Assembly: GCA_002385415.1 (NCBI GenBank)
Contig: DGDL01000089.1
Coordinates: 6,616 to 35,869, forward strand
Direction: 5' to 3'
Source of the DNA: Clostridiales bacterium UBA3953
GTDB lineage: Bacteria; Bacillota; Clostridia; Oscillospirales; CAG-272
DNA: 29,254 bases
Below the pieces are notes generated by a model that worked only from the letters and a program-made list of their open reading frames with translations, was not told the DNA's origin and did no database searches. Below are positions 23,727-29,254 of this stretch, in pieces (the stretch's first letter is position 1; every line of letters begins with the position of its first letter). A program made the position numbers and the translations under genes.

Positions 23727-24158
23727 TTATTTATCGGGTTCTGCCTCTTCGGTTTCACTTTCGGCACAGCTGCCGCAAATCCCGTTGAAGAGCACAATGC
23801 AGCCTTCAAGCGTAAAGTCCTCACCTGTTACCGAGTCACAAAGGCAGCTGGGATCCTCTGTCAGCTTGCCGCCCTCTACCAGCTCCAAATCGAAAACACA
23901 TCCGCACTTGCGGCAAACCGCATGGTAATGAGGGTCGCACCTGTGGTCGATATGGTCGGCTGAGTCGGGCACTCGCACTCTTTGCAAATGTCCCTCTCGG
24001 CACAACAGATTTAAATTTCGATAAACTGTACTTCGACTGACTGCCGGGCTGTGTCTGCGAACATACTCGCACACCATATCCGGCGTCGGATGGTTTTTCA
24101 GCGACCGTACGGCATCCAGCACCAGTGCGCGCTGGATGGTATTACGATGAATTGCCAC
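23727..24158 (-). CDS. perR: PerR-type peroxide-sensing repressor (Fur family)
   Basis: A Fur-family metal-dependent repressor. The N-terminal winged helix includes SRSTVYRNLNLLCREG. The structural zinc site is C82-x2-C85 and C128-x2-C131. The regulatory metal site appears as H36, D71, H77, H79 and D90; Asp at the last position is characteristic of PerR, where Fur has Glu. The GTG at 24158 has AAGGAG 8 nt upstream. The C-terminus is an acidic tail (ESETEEAEPDK). Next to rubrerythrin, its job is probably peroxide-responsive control of that gene and itself. A Fur or Zur role is less likely. Confidence 0.92.
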   Translation of the reverse strand: MAIHRNTIQRALVLDAVRSLKNHPTPDMVCEYVRRHSPAVSRSTVYRNLNLLCREGHLQRVRVPDSADHIDHRCDPHYHAVCRKCGCVFDLELVEGGKLTEDPSCLCDSVTGEDFTLEGCIVLFNGICGSCAESETEEAEPDK

Positions 24159-24191
24159 TTTCTCGGCTCCTTAAACATTGTTGCTGATAGA

Positions 24192-24220
24192 ATTATATCG
24201 CATTTAGGATTGATGAAAAA
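24192..24220 (-). promoter_or_regulatory. Probable perR promoter
   Basis: A perfect TATAAT (24192-24197) on the minus strand, with only a T-rich -35 region about 17 nt upstream. It gives a leader of about 30 nt to the perR GTG. Confidence 0.5.
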
Positions 24221-24271
24221 AGTATTTTCTGTAACTTTCATGTAAACCATTTATGAACTTGCTGCGCGGTA

Positions 24272-24300
24272 TTGAAAGCATAGCACCTTTAGTCTATAAT
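24272..24300 (+). promoter_or_regulatory. Promoter of the GH32-hprK unit
   Basis: TTGAAA (24272-24277), 17 nt, and a perfect TATAAT (24295-24300). The TATAATTATT at the -10 box resembles half of a Per box and faces the divergent perR gene. Confidence 0.85.
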
Positions 24301-24338
24301 TATTTACGAAACAATGATTTTTCAAACGGAGTGCCGCA

Positions 24339-25796
24339 ATGAAAACATCGCACAGATACTTGCTTTTACCGGTCAACAACAGCGTACCTATCCAGCGCAT
24401 TTCCATCTGCGCTCCGGGCGCCGAGCCGTATGAGCTTGATGTCAAGTATGACCCGGCTGCGCCCCGCTATACAGCATACATAGACATTTCAAAATTTGGG
24501 GATCACGGGCTGTCGGTCACTCTTGCCGACGGCAGCACGCCGGAGTATTCCATCGCCGACAAACTGCCGGAGGACACATATACAGAGCCGTATCGCCCGC
24601 AGGTAAGGTTTTCGGTACCGCGCGGCTGGACAAACGACCCCAACGGCCTTGTATATGCATTTGGCACCTGGCACATGTTTTTCCAGCACAATCCCGCCGG
24701 CACCGAGTGGGGCAACATGCACTGGGGACATGCTACATCGTCCGACCTTCTTCACTGGCAATACGACGGCGACGTGCTGTTTCCCGACCGGCTGGGCACA
24801 ATGTTTTCGGGTAGCGCCATAGTCGACGAGCGCAACGTCTCCGGCCTCGGCACAGGCGGGTATCCACCGATTCTGCTGTTTTACACCGCAGCGGGCAAGC
24901 CCTTTACACAATGTCTTGCCTACTCAGATGACGGCGGCAAAACATTCAAAAAATACCCGCACAACCCTATAGTAGGACACATAGCCGGCGACAACCGCGA
25001 CCCCAAGGTCGTCTGGTGCGACGAGCTTGATAAATATGTGATGGCGCTGTATCTCGATGGCAGCGACTTTGCACTGCTCTGCTCGGACAACCTTCTCGAC
25101 TGGTCGGAATTTCAGCGGCTGACACTTCCGGGCGATGCCGAGTGCCCCGACTTTTACCCCATGCTGCTTGACGGCCGCGAGCGAAAGTGGGTGTTTTCCG
25201 GCGCTTCCGACCGCTATTTTACCGGAGACATCAAGGACGGGCGCTTTGTACCCGACGGGCCGGTAAAGCGCCTGTTTGCGGGGGACAGAGAAAGTTATGC
25301 GGCACAAACCTTTTCGGGTCTGCCGGGCTATCGCCGGGTACGCATTGCATGGAACACAACATGGCACAACTTTGTAGACAGCCCGTTTTCGATGTCCATG
25401 ACCTTCCCCGCAGAGCTGGAGCTGCGCACGATAGACGGCGTGCCCACGCTTTGCGCCTCCCCCGTCCGCGATATAGAGCGGCTTTTCACAGACGGGGAGG
25501 CGGCAGCCTACTACGCCGAGTTTGACGCAGCCGCCGAGTCTCCGGACGCCGCCGTCCGCGTCTGCGGCACCGAGATTCCGCTGCCTTTTACCGGCAGGCA
25601 GCGCGTGCAGGTTATACTCGACCGAAACGGCTGGGAGCTTTACACGCCCGGGTGCGGACACTACTATGTCGGCGGCGGGCCAAAAGACGCCGAGCGCATT
25701 GAATACGGCGCAGAAGAGGTGTCGGCACGTGGCGCGACCCTGCAAAATATTTCGCTGCACCGGCTCCGCTCAACTTTGCCCGTCTCCCACATATAA
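24339..25796 (+). CDS. Glycoside hydrolase family 32 (fructan/sucrose hydrolase)
   Basis: A five-bladed beta-propeller hydrolase that cleaves beta-fructosides such as sucrose, inulin or levan. The three GH32 motifs are present: WTNDPNG (97-103, D100 nucleophile), RDP (220-222, transition-state Asp) and EC (268-269, acid/base Glu). The DLLHWQ, FSGSA and RVRIAW segments also fit. About 80 residues precede the propeller and resemble the extra beta domain seen in some exo-levanases. No signal peptide is visible, so it acts in the cytoplasm on imported short fructosides. The ATG has GGAG 8 nt upstream. No sugar transporter or fructokinase is adjacent; hprK follows after about 47 nt. Exact substrate unknown. 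Confidence 0.93.
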   Translation: MKTSHRYLLLPVNNSVPIQRISICAPGAEPYELDVKYDPAAPRYTAYIDISKFGDHGLSVTLADGSTPEYSIADKLPEDTYTEPYRPQVRFSVPRGWTNDPNGLVYAFGTWHMFFQHNPAGTEWGNMHWGHATSSDLLHWQYDGDVLFPDRLGTMFSGSAIVDERNVSGLGTGGYPPILLFYTAAGKPFTQCLAYSDDGGKTFKKYPHNPIVGHIAGDNRDPKVVWCDELDKYVMALYLDGSDFALLCSDNLLDWSEFQRLTLPGDAECPDFYPMLLDGRERKWVFSGASDRYFTGDIKDGRFVPDGPVKRLFAGDRESYAAQTFSGLPGYRRVRIAWNTTWHNFVDSPFSMSMTFPAELELRTIDGVPTLCASPVRDIERLFTDGEAAAYYAEFDAAAESPDAAVRVCGTEIPLPFTGRQRVQVILDRNGWELYTPGCGHYYVGGGPKDAERIEYGAEEVSARGATLQNISLHRLRSTLPVSHI

Positions 25797-25843
25797 ACCC
25801 CCTTACAGTACGTTAAAATAGAAAAATCATGGAGGAAATGTCC

Positions 25844-26785
25844 TTGGACAGCATCAACTCTGAATATTCCGCCCCTCTGTCATCAGTAATCGAAGAATTT
25901 CAGCTTGAAGTCATTTATTTGCCGCCCGAAATTGAAGTGCAGGTCACGCGCTCGGACGTAAACCGCCCGGGCCTTGCGCTCAGCGGGTTTTTCGGCTATT
26001 TCGAGCCCGGCCGCATCCAGATAATAGGCAACAGCGAGCATGCCTACATGGATACGATGACCAAAAACGAGCTGCGCTCGCGCATCGAGGCCTTCCTTTC
26101 TCGCAAGCCGGTGGCTATTATCTACACGACCTCGCTTGAAATTAACCCTGTCATGCTGGAGCTGTGCGAAAAATACGAGGTTCCGCTGCTGCGCACATCG
26201 CGCCACACCTCCGAGTTCATGGCGGCGCTGATAGCGTCGCTCAACGTGAGCCTTGCGCCCCGCCTGACCCGCCACGGCGTTTTCGTCGAGGTGTACGGAG
26301 AGGGTATCCTCATTCTCGGTGACAGCGGCGTCGGAAAGAGCGAGACCGCAATCGAGCTTGTCAAGCGCGGTCACAGGCTCATAGCAGACGACGCAGTCGA
26401 AATCAAGCGCGTGTCCTCGAAAACGCTTGTGGGCAGCGCGCCCGAGATTCTGCGCCACTATGTTGAGCTGCGCGGCATAGGAATAGTCGACGTGCGCCGC
26501 ATTTTCGGTATGGGCGCGGTCAAGCTCACCGAAAAGGTTGACCTTATCGTCAACCTCGAGCCTTGGGTTCAGGGCAAAATGTACGACAGGCTCGGTATCG
26601 ATAACGAGTATGCCGAAATCCTCGGCATAAAGGTGCCGATGATTACCATCCCGGTCCGTCCCGGCCGCAACCTCGCCATCATAATCGAGATAGCGGCGAT
26701 GAACAACCGCCAAAAGAAAATGGGCTACAACACTGCGGTCGAGTTCAACAAAAGGCTCATGGGCCAAATGGACGTCGAAGACTGA
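25844..26785 (+). CDS. hprK: HPr kinase/phosphorylase
   Basis: HprK phosphorylates and dephosphorylates Ser46 of HPr according to glycolytic state, driving carbon catabolite control. The C-terminal catalytic domain has the P-loop GDSGVGKS (about 159-166), the catalytic RHG His just before it, the family signature HYVELRGIGIVDVRRIFG, and IPVRPGRNLAIIIEIAAMN. The start is placed at TTG 25844, because GGAGG lies 8 nt upstream; the in-frame ATG at 25829 overlaps that site and lacks its own. Length is 313 aa, normal. It probably shares the GH32 transcript. It often neighbours lgt or uvrB in Firmicutes, not seen here. Confidence 0.96.
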   Translation: MDSINSEYSAPLSSVIEEFQLEVIYLPPEIEVQVTRSDVNRPGLALSGFFGYFEPGRIQIIGNSEHAYMDTMTKNELRSRIEAFLSRKPVAIIYTTSLEINPVMLELCEKYEVPLLRTSRHTSEFMAALIASLNVSLAPRLTRHGVFVEVYGEGILILGDSGVGKSETAIELVKRGHRLIADDAVEIKRVSSKTLVGSAPEILRHYVELRGIGIVDVRRIFGMGAVKLTEKVDLIVNLEPWVQGKMYDRLGIDNEYAEILGIKVPMITIPVRPGRNLAIIIEIAAMNNRQKKMGYNTAVEFNKRLMGQMDVED

Positions 26786-26835
26786 TACAAGCCGCAAAAC
26801 ATTTCCGCTTTGCGTGCGTTTTCCTAAATTCCTAC

Positions 26836-26864
26836 TTGACAGGCTTATATATTTGGTGTAATAT
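26836..26864 (+). promoter_or_regulatory. Promoter of the Thr/Glu-rich lipoprotein gene
   Basis: A perfect TTGACA (26836-26841), 17 nt, TAATAT (26859-26864). A small hairpin, TTGCC GAAAA GGCAA (26870-26884), lies at the start of the transcript and may protect the mRNA 5' end. Confidence 0.85.
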
Positions 26865-26922
26865 CAATTTGCCGAAAAGGCAAGAAAATCAAAATACTAA
26901 AAACAGCGAAAGGGACTGAAAG

Positions 26923-27597
26923 ATGCGTAAATTATTGATTTTCGTTTCACTCGTCCTGTGCGCACTCCTTATTTTCTCCTGTTCCGATGAGTCCGGCCAA
27001 GCCGATGAGACCACGGTAGAAGAAACAACCGTCGCCGAGACAGACGAGGCCGCTCACGCAACGGAAGAAACGACCGCTGCACCTGAAACGACCGCCGAAC
27101 CGGAAACCGAACCGGAAACCGAACCGGAGACAGAGCCTATTAAAACAGTGGTTGTCAAGCAGTTTACCTTCACCGACTCGGACGAGCTTTCCTTCAACCC
27201 GACCAACCACATTACCGACATGCGTATCGAGGACGGGCTTCTCAAGCTGACCAGCACCGGCGGCGACCCGTTTATGATTACTAAAGACCCGCTCGATATT
27301 GATGCCACAGAAATCGACCTTATCAGAATCAAGGCGCTCAATATGACCGAGTCTTACGACTGCCAGCTCTTCTTCGACACCGATATTGAAGGCGGCATGA
27401 GCGAAGACAAATCCTACAGGTGCATATACGATTACGCCTATTCCGAACCCGATTCCGATGAATGGAACATCATTGAAATCTACACCGAAGACTGCTTCAA
27501 GTGGGAAGGCCTGATTAAATACATCCGCTTTGACCCCTCCACTACAACCGGTGATGTATTTATCGATTACATAAGCTTCGAAAAGTTTGAAAACTAA
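26923..27597 (+). CDS. Putative lipoprotein with Thr/Glu-rich linker
   Basis: A 224-residue predicted surface lipoprotein. The signal peptide MRKLLIFVSLVLCALLIFSC ends at Cys20; the lipobox is somewhat atypical (IFSC). Residues about 28-73 are a Thr/Glu/Pro/Ala linker with repeats of PETE, encoded in part by 12-bp repeats near 27100-27135. The C-terminal 150 residues are predicted to be beta-rich (FTDSDELSFNPTNHITDM, GDVFIDYISFEKFEN) and resemble a carbohydrate-binding-like beta-sandwich, but no family is assigned. The ATG has AAGGGA about 9 nt upstream. It has its own promoter and terminator and no functional neighbours. Confidence 0.82.
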   Translation: MRKLLIFVSLVLCALLIFSCSDESGQADETTVEETTVAETDEAAHATEETTAAPETTAEPETEPETEPETEPIKTVVVKQFTFTDSDELSFNPTNHITDMRIEDGLLKLTSTGGDPFMITKDPLDIDATEIDLIRIKALNMTESYDCQLFFDTDIEGGMSEDKSYRCIYDYAYSEPDSDEWNIIEIYTEDCFKWEGLIKYIRFDPSTTTGDVFIDYISFEKFEN

Positions 27598-27616
27598 TAT
27601 ATAGCCGAAACAATTT

Positions 27617-27646
27617 GGGGCGCCCTGCCATAGGACGCCCCTTTTT
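27617..27646 (+). terminator. Terminator of the lipoprotein gene
   Basis: GGGGCG (27617-27622) pairs with CGCCCC (27636-27641); CCT/AGG extends the stem after one mismatch. Five T follow (27642-27646). Confidence 0.92.
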
Positions 27647-27662
27647 GTTGCCGGTATCCCGG

Positions 27663-28442
27663 CTATTTTTTGGTTTTGGATTTTGCCTTTGCTTCTTTTT
27701 GCTGTCTTTCAGGTTTCGGCTCCTTGCCGGACGCCATAGCCATGGCGGCTTTGACGTCGTCGTCCGTTATCGGATATATTCCGCCGCTGTACCGCGCGCC
27801 GGTGTAAAGCCAGAACATGCCCGCCCCCTCGTCGGGACCAAGCGAAACGGTGCTTCCAAGCTCGCAGGGAGTAAGCACTGCATTGTATTTCAGCTTTTTC
27901 TTTGACACAAGCCTGTTTATAAACTTGACGTACAGAAACCTGATTTTATCGGCGTTGTCGGTGAGATCCTTCCAGCGCATCCTGTTTTGCAGGTGGCGGA
28001 TGCGGCGCAGCAGGCTGTTTTCGTTTGCGTCAAACACAAACGTTTTTTCGTCTATACCTTTTATCCGCTGGCCATGTGACGACGGAAAGCCCAGCATTTC
28101 TCGCAATCGCGCCGTCATTTTGGCAAGACCGGCGCCTATTTTTTGAAACACCCATCGCGCGCCGCCGAACACATACTCGCGATAGATTTTCGGTATTGCC
28201 TTGCGGAACGAAAGCAGCGCAAGCACATAGCAGACCGCCATTATAATCCATGCGAGCTGTGACAAATAGCGCATGGTGTCGTTTGTCTGCAGATTGAAGT
28301 GATAGCCAAGCCTTGTGTAGACCTGCAGCGCAACCGTTCCGACCGAAGCATAAATCGCTGTGCGGATTACGTATTTGCGGTCCCACTTCTTCTTTTTTAT
28401 AATCTCTTCGGGCTGGCTGCTAAGCTTGATTTTTCTGCCCAC
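27663..28442 (-). CDS. Membrane protein with C-terminal DUF4129-like domain
   Basis: A 259-residue protein with a basic N-terminus, hydrophobic segments at about 28-42 and 60-78, and a soluble C-terminal domain. The stretch RFLYVKFINRLVSKKKLKYNAVLTP, then CELGSTVSL, WLYTGARYSGG and ITDDDVK, matches the pattern of DUF4129 (Y..L...G....TP.E...LY...RY...I....V). A Lys-rich tail ends it. The GTG at 28442 is 3 nt after the DUF58 stop, with GGAGG about 11 nt upstream, so the two are co-translated. DUF4129 proteins accompany MoxR ATPases, DUF58 proteins and transglutaminases in envelope-linked operons; the exact function is unknown. Confidence 0.75.
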   Translation of the reverse strand: MGRKIKLSSQPEEIIKKKKWDRKYVIRTAIYASVGTVALQVYTRLGYHFNLQTNDTMRYLSQLAWIIMAVCYVLALLSFRKAIPKIYREYVFGGARWVFQKIGAGLAKMTARLREMLGFPSSHGQRIKGIDEKTFVFDANENSLLRRIRHLQNRMRWKDLTDNADKIRFLYVKFINRLVSKKKLKYNAVLTPCELGSTVSLGPDEGAGMFWLYTGARYSGGIYPITDDDVKAAMAMASGKEPKPERQQKEAKAKSKTKK

Positions 28443-28445
28443 CGC

Positions 28446-29254
28446 TTAGTAATCCTCCTCCGACAGTTTTATCAGCGTCACCGAATTACCCAGCAGCTCG
28501 AAATTGTGTATATATGTGTCAATCATGTTGGTTTCATAAGGGGTAAGTATATAAATCTCGGTGTCGTGCAGAGAGTTTTTCACGTCTTCCTCGAGCATGG
28601 ACAAAAACGACACTCCCACTCTCGCTCGCACTTTTGCCATCTCGCGCAGTATAGCTTCAAGATGCAGGTCGCCGCTTTCGATAGGATAACGGATAGACGT
28701 CTCGCCGCTTACAAGCACGCAGTTTGCGGCAAATCCCGCTCGATAGCCGTTATATGACGCCTCGCGTATCAATGCCGACGCAAACGAAAGCCCAAGCTCC
28801 ATCATGCGCTCGTATTCGGCCGTCGGCACCGGGAAGTCAACGTCAACCTGAAAGTTGAGATAGACCAGCAGATTTCGGCTCGAACAATAGTCGCGCTGGT
28901 TAACTTTTATCCCCTGGGTTCCCAGCGCGCCCGAGCGGGCTGTCGCCTTGAAGTTAATGCTGTTGAACGGGTCGCCGAACATATAGTTTCGTATTCCGCT
29001 CAGCGAAAAGGGGTCGTATATCATCCGGCGGCTTGTAACACTGTCGCCCTGCAGGCTGCTCATGGGCTTTATTACCCTGTCAATAGGCAGCACGCGGGGA
29101 TAAACGTAAACCTCCGCCGGCGCGTGTATATATCGAACCTTTTTTCCGTAATATATATCCGCCGTTTCAAGCGCATAGTAGCCGCGTTTTGCACATCTGA
29201 TAAGGTGTCGGCGGCGTATTTTCTTAAAGAGCAAAAGGTGGAAACGGCTCGTAA
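28446..29254 (-). CDS. DUF58 protein (5' end cut off)
   Basis: The C-terminal part of a DUF58 protein, a von Willebrand A-like family usually paired with a MoxR AAA+ ATPase. The signature is clear: DPFSLSGIRNYMFGDPFNSI, then NFKATARSGALGTQGIKVNQ, followed by a Rossmann-like segment (NLLVYLNFQVD) and ILTPYETNMI near the end. The frame stays open to the window edge with no start of its own, so the N-terminal membrane part lies beyond 29254. About 269 residues are visible. The stop is followed after 3 nt by the DUF4129-type gene. Confidence 0.85.
   Translation of the reverse strand, partial: TSRFHLLLFKKIRRRHLIRCAKRGYYALETADIYYGKKVRYIHAPAEVYVYPRVLPIDRVIKPMSSLQGDSVTSRRMIYDPFSLSGIRNYMFGDPFNSINFKATARSGALGTQGIKVNQRDYCSSRNLLVYLNFQVDVDFPVPTAEYERMMELGLSFASALIREASYNGYRAGFAANCVLVSGETSIRYPIESGDLHLEAILREMAKVRARVGVSFLSMLEEDVKNSLHDTEIYILTPYETNMIDTYIHNFELLGNSVTLIKLSEEDY

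Noticed and set aside
24924..25760. A 278-codon minus-strand frame
   Set aside because: It lies within the GH32 gene, which has all three catalytic motifs; this is a mirror frame.

Overview
The window reads as chromosomal backbone of an anaerobic, monoderm, probably spore-forming Clostridia-type Firmicute (Oscillospiraceae/Ruminococcaceae-like). The reasons are the dcw cluster headed by mraZ, a SpoVD-like penicillin-binding protein with PASTA repeats, the dgt-dnaG-rpoD block, HPr kinase, a rubrerythrin/PerR pair, consensus sigma-A promoters and Shine-Dalgarno sites, and frequent GTG/TTG starts. The genus assignment is inference. No tRNA, rRNA, CRISPR array, insertion sequence or prophage gene was seen.

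Region 1 (1-9500, minus strand) is the division and cell-wall cluster. In transcription order it runs mraZ, rsmH, an FtsL-like gene, a class B PBP, murE, mraY, ftsW (cut by the window edge). It starts at a strong promoter followed by four 10-bp MraZ operator repeats. murF and murD, usually found between murE and ftsW, are missing. A candidate structured leader with its own terminator lies between the ftsL-like gene and the PBP. ftsL and mraY also have their own promoter candidates, so the cluster looks split into several transcription units.

Region 2 (9500-12500, minus) holds rsmD-coaD, with a palindrome inside its promoter, then a 567-base gene-free stretch containing a hairpin-rich segment, then an iron-type alcohol dehydrogenase. 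Region 3 (12498-14700, minus) is an orphan solute-binding lipoprotein with a charged coil insert and no permease beside it. Region 4 (14694-18654, minus) is dgt-dnaG-rpoD, the replication-initiation/housekeeping sigma operon. Region 5 (18841-19993) holds two small genes of unknown function transcribed away from a shared AT-rich spacer.

Region 6 (20013-24158, minus) holds perR and rubrerythrin (peroxide response), then class II fructose-bisphosphate aldolase, an acyl-ACP thioesterase, a regulator with a degenerate receiver, and an orphan DUF1667 protein. Region 7 (24339-27646, plus) holds a cytoplasmic GH32 fructan hydrolase directly followed by hprK, then a Thr/Glu-rich lipoprotein. Region 8 (27663-29254, minus) is a DUF58/DUF4129 pair of the MoxR type, with the DUF58 gene cut by the window edge.

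Most genes are ordinary core genes. The least explained items are the RNA-like segments at 6521-6661 and 10985-11232, the long basic tails on both FtsW and the FtsL-like protein, the pseudo-receiver regulator coupled to a thioesterase, and several palindromes sitting in promoters.
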